NCBI GenBank assembly: GCA_004524595.1
Contig: SDOA01000037.1
Span: 1-34,052 of the forward strand
Reading direction: 5' to 3'
DNA length: 34,052 bases
Origin: Candidatus Thorarchaeota archaeon
Lineage (GTDB): Archaea > Asgardarchaeota > Thorarchaeia > Thorarchaeales > Thorarchaeaceae
The notes beneath the pieces were generated by a model. The model searched no databases, was not told the DNA's origin, and saw only the letters and a program-made list of their open reading frames with translations. Numbering within the stretch: position 1 is the first letter of the stretch; every line of letters starts with the position of its first letter. A program made the translations under genes and the position numbers. Shown piece by piece: positions 8,582 through 16,814 of this stretch.

Positions 8582-8644
8582 TCTGAATATGCTGCTATTA
8601 TAGTCAAATCAATTATTAATGTATCAACAGTCTGTCGCGTAGTT

Positions 8645-8658
8645 CGAAAGTCTTATAG
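8645..8658 (+). promoter_or_regulatory. BRE/TATA-like promoter for the binding-protein gene
   Basis: CGAAA at 8645-8649 is followed by CTTATAG at 8652-8658, resembling an archaeal BRE plus TATA box. Transcription would start near 8680, giving a leader of about 45 bases before the TTG start at 8725. Position and motif only. Confidence 0.45.
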
Positions 8659-8724
8659 AGGTAGATAGTGCCAACTTAGTTTGGAAAGTAGAAACTCTTC
8701 TTTCCCGGAACGGAGGATAGAGAA

Positions 8725-10467
8725 TTGCTATCAAAACGTAAAATTACTTACGCCATCATAGCCATGTTCTTGTTCTTCCCAGCAATTGGTATGCCAACAG
8801 CTGCTCAAGAAGAGCCTGATATGCTCTTCGTGATGGCTTATGGTTCAGACATTGGAGAACTTAATCCACTTGTCTGGCGAAGTGAGCGTTCTCACTGGTA
8901 CTGTATGCTGGTGTATGATTCATTACTTAGCTATGATGACGATATGGAACTTATTCCATGGCTTGCCGAAAGTTATGTCGTGTCAAGCAATGGTCTACAA
9001 ATCAACTTCACAATACGTGAAGGTGCAAAATGGCATGACGGTGAAAATCTCACAGCAGGAGATGTCGCATTCACCTTTGAGTATATCAGAGATGGTCCAG
9101 AGGATTTGAACTGGTGGACAATACTTCAGAACATGACATCAGCAACAGCTTATGGCAATGTTGTGGTATGTAATTTCAACCAGCTGTTTTCATTCGCCCT
9201 CCACAATCTTGGAGAAATCTATATTCTTCCAGAACACATTTGGAGTGGAGAAGATCCTGTTGATGCTCGTTGGAATGACCACACAGATGTGGAGGCTCAC
9301 GTTGGGTCAGGTCCATTCAAGTATGTACAACGCGTCCCTGATGAGTACACAGAGCTAGCAAAATTCGATGATTGGTGGGGTGAAGATAACCCGAATGTCG
9401 GGCAGCTACCAAACATCGACACTGTGCGAATCGATGTGGTCATTGGGCAAGATGCAAGAATTCTTGCTATGCGAAATGGTGATGCTGATACAGAACGATA
9501 CGAGGTCTTTGGTCCTTACGTCGAACAAGTTCTTGGATATCCTGAACTTCAGCTAGTTCAAGGAGTAGCTTCACAATGGGACTATGTATTGGGTTTGAAC
9601 CTTACAGTTCCAGGTCTCGATGATATTGTTGTCAGAACAGCCATTGGCCTAGCCATCGACCGTGAAGAACTCATTACTGTCGGGCGACTTGGTCATGGTA
9701 CTGCAACATGGAGTGCTATTCCCGAGGTATTCTATCCAGATCTCTTCTCTGAGGCTGGAGTGTGGGATGAAAATGTCACATTAGCAAATGAAATACTTGA
9801 TGCTGCTGGTTACAACGATACTGATGATGATGGTATCCGTAACTTCCCAGGTGATGGCGAGAACGTAGAATTTGATCTCTTGACACTCTCATGGGATGAT
9901 ATCTCTGTCGCTACTGGAATCGGAATCGAAACTCAAATGGCAAGGATTGGTATTAAGATCAATAATCTTGCCACAGACGACGGTCCGATGTACGATGCCC
10001 TGTACACTGGTGAATATGAAATGTACACCATGGCACATGGGTATGGTCCAATACCTGATCACATCTGGTGGAGATGTCATTCAAGTAACATCTACGAATG
10101 GGGCGATAACATCTTCCATTTGGATAATGCTACTGTCGATGCAATTATGGATGCCTACGTTGCTTCTACACCAGCCACAATTGAGGCTAATGCAGCTGCA
10201 GCAGCCAAAGCAGTGCTAGACAATAAACCATACGTTCCATTGTACCTCTCTGACGACACCCATATCTTAAGGAAAGAATGGGTCAACTATACAACTCCAG
10301 CAGGAGGACCCTTCACAGCATTTAATCCAAGAACAATGGTGTTCATGTACGATGACGGCACAGGAATACTTCCTGGTGGCGGCGTGGACATGACATTGAT
10401 CCTTGTTGTTGGTGCAATAGCAGTCGTTGTGGTCATCATTATAGTCTATATTGTCAGACGAAAATAG
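8725..10467 (+). CDS. Oligopeptide/dipeptide ABC transporter substrate-binding protein
   Basis: 580 residues from a TTG at 8725 with GGAGG at 8712-8716. A signal peptide covers about residues 1-27 (KRK, then a hydrophobic core, then TAAQEE). The mature part is an SBP_bac_5 (DppA/OppA-type) fold: LNPLVWRSERSHWY near the start, LAESYVVSSNGLQINFTIREGAKWHDGENLTAGDVAFTF split over the usual first motif region, then GSGPFKYV. A Gly/hydrophobic C-terminus (about 552-577) ending in RRK is a membrane anchor, the usual archaeal way to tether such proteins outside the cell. It captures peptides for the permeases encoded just downstream. A terminator separates it from them, which fits its expected higher expression. 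Confidence 0.93.
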   Translation: MLSKRKITYAIIAMFLFFPAIGMPTAAQEEPDMLFVMAYGSDIGELNPLVWRSERSHWYCMLVYDSLLSYDDDMELIPWLAESYVVSSNGLQINFTIREGAKWHDGENLTAGDVAFTFEYIRDGPEDLNWWTILQNMTSATAYGNVVVCNFNQLFSFALHNLGEIYILPEHIWSGEDPVDARWNDHTDVEAHVGSGPFKYVQRVPDEYTELAKFDDWWGEDNPNVGQLPNIDTVRIDVVIGQDARILAMRNGDADTERYEVFGPYVEQVLGYPELQLVQGVASQWDYVLGLNLTVPGLDDIVVRTAIGLAIDREELITVGRLGHGTATWSAIPEVFYPDLFSEAGVWDENVTLANEILDAAGYNDTDDDGIRNFPGDGENVEFDLLTLSWDDISVATGIGIETQMARIGIKINNLATDDGPMYDALYTGEYEMYTMAHGYGPIPDHIWWRCHSSNIYEWGDNIFHLDNATVDAIMDAYVASTPATIEANAAAAAKAVLDNKPYVPLYLSDDTHILRKEWVNYTTPAGGPFTAFNPRTMVFMYDDGTGILPGGGVDMTLILVVGAIAVVVVIIIVYIVRRK

Positions 10468-10476
10468 TAGTTTAAC

Positions 10477-10499
10477 AAAAGGGACTTTTTGTCCCTTTT
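10477..10499 (+). terminator. Hairpin terminator after the binding-protein gene
   Basis: AAAAGGGAC (10477-10485) pairs perfectly with GTCCCTTTT (10491-10499) around a T5 loop, followed by a pyrimidine-rich CTCTTTCTTTTTC tract. It starts 9 bases after the stop. It probably ends most binding-protein transcripts, or stabilises their 3' ends, before the permease genes. Confidence 0.7.
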
Positions 10500-10531
10500 C
10501 TCTTTCTTTTTCAGATAAACCACAAATGGGC

Positions 10532-10538
10532 TATATAA
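10532..10538 (+). promoter_or_regulatory. TATA-like element ahead of the permease operon
   Basis: TATATAA lies in GGGCTATATAATT at about 10532-10538, after the terminator and 110 bases before the GTG start at 10648. It suggests that the four downstream genes have their own promoter, with a leader of roughly 85 bases. Motif only. Confidence 0.45.
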
Positions 10539-10647
10539 TTAATAGAAAAGTTCTGATGGTTTTTTGAATTCTTACTTATTCCGATATTCTTTAAGGGAGA
10601 TTTTGCAAGTAAATCATTAATTCGCAGAGCAAAAAGGAGACAAGATA

Positions 10648-11640
10648 GTGTCTACTAGGAAATCTCAGAGTACATGGAGATATATTGGACAGAGAGGTGC
10701 ACAGAGCATACTCATCTTCTTTATTATAATTACTCTTAACTTTATTATTTTCAGAGTAATGCCAGGAGACCCTAGACAAGCCCTTCTCGGTGAAGGATTA
10801 TCACCAGAATTAAGGATTGCAGTAGAAAGAAGATTTGGATTAGACAAACCATTGCTTGAACAATTTTGGCTCTATCTTGTGAATCTCTTTCAAGGAGATT
10901 TAGGATATTCGTTCTCACATTTCGGAGAACCAGTCTTTGTAACGATCTTTGCTTTTAGATTTGCAAATACTTTCATTTTAATGGGGGCTTCTTTAATTAT
11001 ATCCATTACAATTGGCATATTAGTTGGAGTAATCGCAGCTGCCCGAAGAGATACAATTGTTGATACAGGTTCTACTGTTACGTTCTTGGTTGCCTATGCC
11101 CTCCCAGTATTTTGGGTTGGTATTTTGATACTTTACTACATGGGATTTCTATGGCAACTTATACCAATTGCAGGAACCATTACTCGTGGATATACCCACC
11201 TCAATGTGATTGACTATATGTTTGACTACCTTCATCATATGATTGGACCTCTCATCGTGTTGACTCTTTCATTTATCGGAGGGTTCTATCTAATAATGAG
11301 AGATTCTGTACTTGATGTCTTTACTCAAGATTATATCCTCGCCGCCAGAGCTAAAGGATTGAAAGAACGAACAATTCTCTACGGACACGCTATGAGGAAT
11401 GCAATGCTTCCCATGGTCAGCGTAATTGCTGTAAATATGCCGTATTTAATCAGTGGAGCTATGATGACTGAATATGTATTTAGCTGGAGTGGGTTGGGTC
11501 TCCTAACATATAATTCTGTTCTGTCAGTTGATTATCCAGTATTGCAAGGTATCTTTCTATTTCTAGCAGGGATTACGATCATTTCTAATTTCGTAGCGGA
11601 TATATTGTATCTATACTTAGATCCAAGAATTAGATATTGA
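10648..11640 (+). CDS. Peptide ABC transporter permease, DppB/OppB type
   Basis: 330 residues from a GTG at 10648 with AAGGAGA at 10634-10640. It is a typical DppB: a first helix followed by FRVMPGDPRQALLG, then FGLDKPLLEQFWLYL and FQGDLGYSF, then five more helices. The cytoplasmic EAA loop that contacts the ATPases is clear (DYILAARAKGLKERTILYGH, about residues 230-250). Usual length, with six membrane spans expected. It forms the membrane channel with the next gene product. The stop at 11640 is directly followed by the ribosome site of that gene. Confidence 0.93.
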   Translation: MSTRKSQSTWRYIGQRGAQSILIFFIIITLNFIIFRVMPGDPRQALLGEGLSPELRIAVERRFGLDKPLLEQFWLYLVNLFQGDLGYSFSHFGEPVFVTIFAFRFANTFILMGASLIISITIGILVGVIAAARRDTIVDTGSTVTFLVAYALPVFWVGILILYYMGFLWQLIPIAGTITRGYTHLNVIDYMFDYLHHMIGPLIVLTLSFIGGFYLIMRDSVLDVFTQDYILAARAKGLKERTILYGHAMRNAMLPMVSVIAVNMPYLISGAMMTEYVFSWSGLGLLTYNSVLSVDYPVLQGIFLFLAGITIISNFVADILYLYLDPRIRY

Positions 11641-11657
11641 GGAGGCAAGAAATTACA

Positions 11658-13196
11658 ATGAATGAAACAGTTATTGAAACCAGTGACACTGTCAAAATGC
11701 TTCCAAAAAGGAAACCAATTCATGTGCAAATCGTTTCTATTGGTGCATTTCTATTGATAACCTTAGTATTGTTAGTCATGATAGATCTTTTTATCGGGGT
11801 TCTTGTTGGAAATCTATCTTCAAGCCATGCAATGTTGAACACTACTCAAGCCCTGATTTTTATCAATATAGTGAGAGCTACAGGAATAGTCTGTCTGGTA
11901 GGTTCAATCTGGTTTGGTCTCCTAGGTAAGAAACTCTATTTACACACATCTGGAAGGGTTTTACAGAAGATCCTTGTTCTGATGATTTGCTCACTCGTCT
12001 ATTTTGCACTAGGAATTGGAATAGGTTTACTAATAACATTCGGGATTTATTTCTGGAATCCCAAACAACTGGTCAATTTGAATAAGAGGCAATGGATGAT
12101 CTATAGATATGGAATCATTGGAACAATTCTAGGTGTAATGTTCATTGAGCTATTCTTCACAAATGCCAATATTGGATTTACAATACTACGTCCGTTTTTC
12201 TCAGTTTCTCTTACAACGGTCTTATCTCCAATTGGTATAGCTGGATTTGCGTTAGTTCCAGCCTGGTTTGTCATTCCACTATATCTCTACCTCCCCAAAG
12301 TAATCAGGGATATCTGGAACCAGAGACCAGGTATCGAATCATTTTGGAAAGAGTTCCTGTACCATCCATTGGGTATGATAGGACTCATTATCATTAGTAC
12401 AATTATACTCATCGCAATTTTTGCTCCAGTTCTTGCCCCTTATTATTGGAGAAATCCAACAACCGCTCCAATTAATTTGGAAGAGTTACTCCGACCTCCA
12501 AGTTCAGAACATATACTCGGAACCAATCATAGAGGTGAGGATATCTACAGCCGATTGTTGTATGGATCACAGATTAGCCTCATTGTTGGATTTGCAGCAA
12601 GTGTAGTTGCTGTTTTCCTTGGAACTGCTGTTGGTTTAATCTCAGGGTATTATGGTGGAATCATAGACACTCTACTCATGAGGTTGACTGATGTATTCCT
12701 ATGTCTACCAACACTACCACTAATGCTAATCTTCCTTGTATTATTTGGTCAAGGTCTACAAAATGTAATCATCGTAATTGCTATTCTTGGATGGACAGGA
12801 ACTGCAAGAATGGTGCGTAGTGAAGCACTATCATTGAGGGAACGACCTCTGACAGAGGCGGCTCATGCACTTGGAGCAAGTGACGGATACATCTTGGTCC
12901 GTCATATACTTCCAAATACCCTTCCACTAATCCTAGCCAACATGATTCTCGGTGTTGTCAATGCGATTCTCAGTGAGGCAGGTATTGCTTTTCTAGGATT
13001 TGTTGACATCCATGGACAACCAAGTTGGGGAATTATTCTCCACTGGGCTTGGAAGAACGCAGCATTATTAGGAAATAAGTGGTGGTGGTTTATTCCACCT
13101 GGCCTTATGATAATGTTGACAACATTGGGCTTTGTCTTCATCAGCCACACCGCAGATAAAGTCGTTAATCCACGTTTACGAGGGAGGCGAGGATAG
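11658..13196 (+). CDS. Peptide ABC transporter permease, DppC/OppC type, with N-terminal extension
   Basis: 512 residues from the ATG at 11658. GGAGG (11641-11645) lies upstream; the frame opens earlier at a TTG at 11637. Residues from about 220 onward are a standard DppC: FWKEFLYHPLGMIGLIII, then LGTNHRGEDIYSRLLYGSQ, and an EAA loop around LTEAAHALGASDGYILVRH, ending in DKVVNPRLRGRRG. The first 220 residues are extra: about five hydrophobic helices (roughly 20-45, 60-85, 100-125, 145-165, 175-210) not found in ordinary DppC proteins of about 300 residues. The added membrane domain has no recognised function. The stop abuts the ATG of the next gene. Confidence 0.9.
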   Translation: MNETVIETSDTVKMLPKRKPIHVQIVSIGAFLLITLVLLVMIDLFIGVLVGNLSSSHAMLNTTQALIFINIVRATGIVCLVGSIWFGLLGKKLYLHTSGRVLQKILVLMICSLVYFALGIGIGLLITFGIYFWNPKQLVNLNKRQWMIYRYGIIGTILGVMFIELFFTNANIGFTILRPFFSVSLTTVLSPIGIAGFALVPAWFVIPLYLYLPKVIRDIWNQRPGIESFWKEFLYHPLGMIGLIIISTIILIAIFAPVLAPYYWRNPTTAPINLEELLRPPSSEHILGTNHRGEDIYSRLLYGSQISLIVGFAASVVAVFLGTAVGLISGYYGGIIDTLLMRLTDVFLCLPTLPLMLIFLVLFGQGLQNVIIVIAILGWTGTARMVRSEALSLRERPLTEAAHALGASDGYILVRHILPNTLPLILANMILGVVNAILSEAGIAFLGFVDIHGQPSWGIILHWAWKNAALLGNKWWWFIPPGLMIMLTTLGFVFISHTADKVVNPRLRGRRG

Positions 13197-14186
13197 ATGA
13201 CACAGCACGAGCCAGTCTTACAAGTCAGAGACCTAGCAACCTATTACTATCTGGGTGGAAGAGAACTCAAAGCTGTGGATGACGTAAACTTTGACATTGA
13301 AGCAAAGAGAACTCTCGGTCTAGCAGGTGAATCAGGATGTGGAAAAACTACAACCGCATATAGTATCTTAAGAATTCTTGCAGAGAACGGCAAAATCACC
13401 AAAGGCACAGTAACTTTGGGTGGGGTTGAACTCACACAACTCTCAGATGAGGAGATGCGTAAAATCAGATGGAAGAAAGCATCCATTGTATTTCAATATG
13501 CTATGAATGCCTTCAATCCAGTTCTAAGAATTGGCAATCAAATAGTTGAGGTCATCCAAGAGAAAGATGACATTTCTACAGATGAGGCTCTTGAAATAGT
13601 ACGAGGGCTCTTTGACGAGGTTGGGTTAAAACCGGAACGACATAGAGACTACCCACATGAGTTTAGTGGTGGGATGTTACAAAGAGCGATTATTGCACAA
13701 GCACTTGCATGTGATCCTCAACTGATAATTGCAGATGAACCAGTGACTGCACTAGATGTCATTGTTCAAAATAAGATCCTCGATCTTCTTAGAAAATTAC
13801 AGGACAAGTACAATCTTGCAGTCTTATTCATTACACATGACCTCTCAGTTGTTGCAGAAAATTGCCATGATGTAGGAATCATGTATGCAGGAAATCTTGT
13901 AGAAGTTGGAAGCGTGGAAGCAGTCTTCAAACAAAGTCTTCACCCCTATTCTCACAAACTAATCGGAGCATTTCCAAGCGTTGTTGGACCGAAAAAACGA
14001 CTTGAATTCATTCCAGGAACTCCACCAAACCTTTTCAACCTCCCAGCAGGTTGCCGATTCCATCCAAGATGCCCCTTTGCTCAAGAAATCTGTACAAACC
14101 AAGTTCCTGAATTTAGAGAAATTAGAGAAGGCCATTATGCAAAGTGTCATTTTGCAGGTGAACTTGATTTTGGAGGTGATAAGTAA
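13197..14186 (+). CDS. Peptide ABC transporter ATPase, DppD/OppD type
   Basis: 329 residues, starting at the base after the previous stop, with GGGAGGCGAGG as ribosome site. All ATPase motifs are intact: Walker A GESGCGKTT, Q-loop IVFQYAMNAFNP, signature FSGGMLQR, Walker B LIIADEPVTALD, and H-loop ITHDLS. The C-terminal oligopeptide-transporter extension carries four Cys (CRFHPRCPFAQEIC, then AKC), which in relatives can hold an iron-sulfur cluster. It pairs with the next gene product to power import. Confidence 0.94.
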   Translation: MTQHEPVLQVRDLATYYYLGGRELKAVDDVNFDIEAKRTLGLAGESGCGKTTTAYSILRILAENGKITKGTVTLGGVELTQLSDEEMRKIRWKKASIVFQYAMNAFNPVLRIGNQIVEVIQEKDDISTDEALEIVRGLFDEVGLKPERHRDYPHEFSGGMLQRAIIAQALACDPQLIIADEPVTALDVIVQNKILDLLRKLQDKYNLAVLFITHDLSVVAENCHDVGIMYAGNLVEVGSVEAVFKQSLHPYSHKLIGAFPSVVGPKKRLEFIPGTPPNLFNLPAGCRFHPRCPFAQEICTNQVPEFREIREGHYAKCHFAGELDFGGDK

Positions 14187-15170
14187 GTGGCAACAGCAGA
14201 ACCAATCCTAAGCGTTAGAGAAGTAAGAAAATGGTTTCCAGTAAGATCTAGTCTAATGAAATTTAGAAAACCCACAAGCTATGTGAAAGCAGTTGACAAT
14301 GTCAGTTTTGATGTAGCTAAGGGCTCTTCAATTGCAATCGCAGGAGAATCAGGATGCGGTAAGACAACATTAGCTAGGACTATACTCAGACTAATCGAGC
14401 CCACATCAGGTTCGGCTTACTTCAAAGGTGATAACATCTTTGAGATGAATCGCTTGGAGCTAAGTGAATTGAGATTGAAAATGCAGCTCATCTTCCAAAA
14501 TCCATTCGAGGTTTTAGATCCAAGACATACAGTGATAGACTTAGTCGGTGAGGGCCTTGTCATTCATGAGATTGAGGAAAGTGATGAAGTGCTCCACGAC
14601 AGAGTGGTATCTGCTCTCGAAGATGTACGACTTATCCCGGCTGAAGACTTTGCCACCAGATACACTCACGAGCTATCTGGAGGGCAGCTGCAGAGGATAG
14701 CAATTGCACGGTCATTGATTCTTCATCCCGAGCTTATTATAGCTGATGAACCAGTTTCAATGCTTGATGCTAGTATCAGAACTGAAGTTATGAACCTCAT
14801 GACTGACCTTCAGAGAGAGAAGGATCTTACATATATATTCATCACACACGACCTTGCTCAGGCAAGATATGTTGGAGATTACTTGATCATCATGTATCTC
14901 GGAAGAATTGCTGAAATGGGGCCAATGGAGGATGTTATCCAGACACCACAACATCCCTACACTAAAGCATTGGTTTCTAACATTCCAATCCCAGACCCAA
15001 CAATAGATCGAGAACGTATCATGTTACCTGGAGAAACCCCTACTCCAATCGACCTGCCACCGGGTTGTAGATTCAAACCTAGATGTCCAGAGTTTGGACC
15101 ACATTGTAAAGAGGATGAACCTCAATTGACTGAGGTCTCGCCTGGACACTATGTGGCGTGTTGGATATAA
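14187..15170 (+). CDS. Peptide ABC transporter ATPase, DppF/OppF type
   Basis: 327 residues from a GTG directly after the preceding TAA, with GGAGGTGA upstream. Motifs: Walker A GESGCGKTT, Q-loop LIFQNPFEVLDPR (the LDPR form is typical of DppF), signature LSGGQLQR, Walker B LIIADEPVSMLD, and H-loop ITHDLAQ. The C-terminal Cys set is present (CRFKPRCPEFGPHC, then ACW). It is the last gene of the four-gene permease/ATPase operon, and a hairpin follows at 15184. Confidence 0.94.
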   Translation: MATAEPILSVREVRKWFPVRSSLMKFRKPTSYVKAVDNVSFDVAKGSSIAIAGESGCGKTTLARTILRLIEPTSGSAYFKGDNIFEMNRLELSELRLKMQLIFQNPFEVLDPRHTVIDLVGEGLVIHEIEESDEVLHDRVVSALEDVRLIPAEDFATRYTHELSGGQLQRIAIARSLILHPELIIADEPVSMLDASIRTEVMNLMTDLQREKDLTYIFITHDLAQARYVGDYLIIMYLGRIAEMGPMEDVIQTPQHPYTKALVSNIPIPDPTIDRERIMLPGETPTPIDLPPGCRFKPRCPEFGPHCKEDEPQLTEVSPGHYVACWI

Positions 15171-15183
15171 TTAGTCATTATCT

Positions 15184-15216
15184 GGAGCAGCTGCAAATAA
15201 TTGCTTGCAGCTCTCC
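15184..15216. terminator. Bidirectional hairpin between convergent genes
   Basis: GGAG-c-AGCTGCAA (15184-15196) pairs with TTGCAGCTCTCC (15205-15216): 12 pairs, one bulged C and an 8-base loop. It sits between the stop of the dppF-like gene (15170) and the stop of the minus-strand 50-residue gene (15237), so it can serve both. There is no long T-run on either side. Confidence 0.55.
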
Positions 15217-15236
15217 TAAATTTCTAGTTAGAATCT

Positions 15237-15389
15237 CTAGAGTTCAACAGGTCTACAAAGATATTCCTTATTGTTTGCAGCTCGGCCGCAGACTTCACAA
15301 ATAAATCTTGGATTCTTAACCCGTTCTCTCATCTTCTCAACGCTATTATGTCTAGCAAATTCGCACAGGTGTTCTTTGTGTTCACTCAT
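15237..15389 (-). CDS. 50-residue Cys-rich (zinc-binding type) archaeal protein
   Basis: A short gene within the otherwise empty stretch between dppF and the MFS gene. The ATG at 15389 has GAGGT about seven bases upstream, and the stop is TAG at 15237. The protein begins MSEHKEHLCEFARHN and has a C-terminal FICEVCGRAANNKEYLC, so the Cys are C9, C31, C34 and C45. The Cys-x2-Cys-Gly-Arg-Ala-Ala followed by Leu-Cys is a pattern I associate with small conserved archaeal proteins of unknown function, and it probably binds one zinc. A TATA-like GCTTATTAG near 15430-15440 on the minus strand fits. The ribosome site, motif and terminator together make it a real gene. Confidence 0.75.
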   Translation of the reverse strand: MSEHKEHLCEFARHNSVEKMRERVKNPRFICEVCGRAANNKEYLCRPVEL

Positions 15390-15504
15390 GTGGTCAACCT
15401 CACTTTCTTGTTCAGATAGCTCATTCTTTTCTAATAAGCATTAAGGACACAATACTTACAATAGAGATTTTATATTGGTTAAAATACTCGCTAGAAATAA
15501 CATT

Positions 15505-16737
15505 ATGATTGAACATCCTATAAGACGCAGTGATTGGCAAGCATTGAGATCTGTGTATAACTCGGCGTTCTTCTGTAGTTTGGGTTTTTTTGTCGTTGGT
15601 TTTCTCATACCAATCATTGCCTACAGTTTCATGAATGCCTCTGCAATAGAAGTAGCGCTCATCTTTTCTCTTCTCACACTAGGTTCTGCAGTATTCGCGC
15701 CTATAGCAGGGAAGATCGCAAAAACAGGTAGGAGAAGACATTCGATTTTTATAGGCGCTACAATTCGAGCTGTTGCTTACCTAGGAATGGCTGTTTCCGT
15801 ATTTTTGGGGAATAAGTACATCCTTATAGCCAATAGTTTAATCTGGGGGCTTGGAGCAGCATTCTATTCAGTCGGTAGTGACGCAGAAATTTCTGAGCGT
15901 GTACTACAGGAAAATCGTTCTGAGGCCTTTGGACGAAGGCAGGCTGCTAATGGTAAAGGAAGCGTCTTTGGAGCATTCGTGGGATTTTCAATTATTATAT
16001 CCGCTCCAGATACTGGAATATTCATTGTATTTGGTATGTTTGCAGTTTCCAATCTTATTGGTGGCATAATAGTAATGATAAAAAGGCCACCAATTGAAGA
16101 TACACATCTTAGACCACTAGTAAGTGAGAGGCAAGGAATTATTGGTCTCGGAATCGCAGCCTTGATTATTGCAGCGGCTCTCGATACATTCATTTCAGCA
16201 CTTTTAACACCGTTTGTCGAGCTTTTTATCATTGAAAAATTCACAGAGGATCTGGTCCTAATTGCGTTGATCTATTTGCCAGGCGGAGTGATCTCAGGAA
16301 TTTTTGGAGGAAGAATGGGTAAGATTGCAGACCATAAGAGTAAAACAGTAATTGTATCAATTGCAGTCATTGTTGGAGCAATCAGTACTTTATCAATTGT
16401 GTATATTCCGACAATTCTAAATTTTCCTTTGAATCTCTTTTCGATTGCCTTACTTTTTAGCATTAGCAGTGCAACCGGTGTAATGGCATATACAGCAATG
16501 TCATCTGTCTTTGGAACAGCGTACCAAGGAAGAGCTAGTGAAGGTTTTGGATTGTATGAAGCTGCAATGGGATTTTCACGGTTTTCTGCTCCACTTGTGG
16601 GAGGAATCCTATGGGATTTCTTAGATCCCTCAGCTCCATTCATCCTTGTCGGACTCTCTGGATTTATTCTTGTGCCAATCTATGTATTTGGAATGAGAAA
16701 ATACAACCAAGTATTAAGAAATCAAGATTCCTTATGA
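15505..16737 (+). CDS. MFS transporter
   Basis: 410 residues from the ATG at 15505; the frame extends to a TTG at 15475. A TATA-like TTTATATT at 15469-15476 would start RNA near 15500, favouring the ATG and a nearly leaderless message. About twelve hydrophobic helices are present in two halves, with the MFS loop after helix 2 (AGKIAKTGRRRHS, about residues 72-84) and the matching loop in the second half (GGRMGKIADHKSKT). The substrate is unknown. It is followed by the GAPDH gene on the same strand, with its own promoter-like sequence between. Confidence 0.85.
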   Translation: MIEHPIRRSDWQALRSVYNSAFFCSLGFFVVGFLIPIIAYSFMNASAIEVALIFSLLTLGSAVFAPIAGKIAKTGRRRHSIFIGATIRAVAYLGMAVSVFLGNKYILIANSLIWGLGAAFYSVGSDAEISERVLQENRSEAFGRRQAANGKGSVFGAFVGFSIIISAPDTGIFIVFGMFAVSNLIGGIIVMIKRPPIEDTHLRPLVSERQGIIGLGIAALIIAAALDTFISALLTPFVELFIIEKFTEDLVLIALIYLPGGVISGIFGGRMGKIADHKSKTVIVSIAVIVGAISTLSIVYIPTILNFPLNLFSIALLFSISSATGVMAYTAMSSVFGTAYQGRASEGFGLYEAAMGFSRFSAPLVGGILWDFLDPSAPFILVGLSGFILVPIYVFGMRKYNQVLRNQDSL

Positions 16738-16754
16738 GTTATCGTTCTATGAGC

Positions 16755-16766
16755 AAAGATATATCA
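16755..16766 (+). promoter_or_regulatory. TATA-like promoter for the GAPDH gene
   Basis: CAAAGATATATC around 16755-16766 gives a TATA box about 50 bases before the ATG at 16815, with GGAGAGGTG (16798-16806) as ribosome site in between. Transcription would start near 16788. Motif only. Confidence 0.4.
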
Positions 16767-16814
16767 AAGAACTTTCTTCTCTAGACTCAGTCACACCGGA
16801 GAGGTGGCACATTC

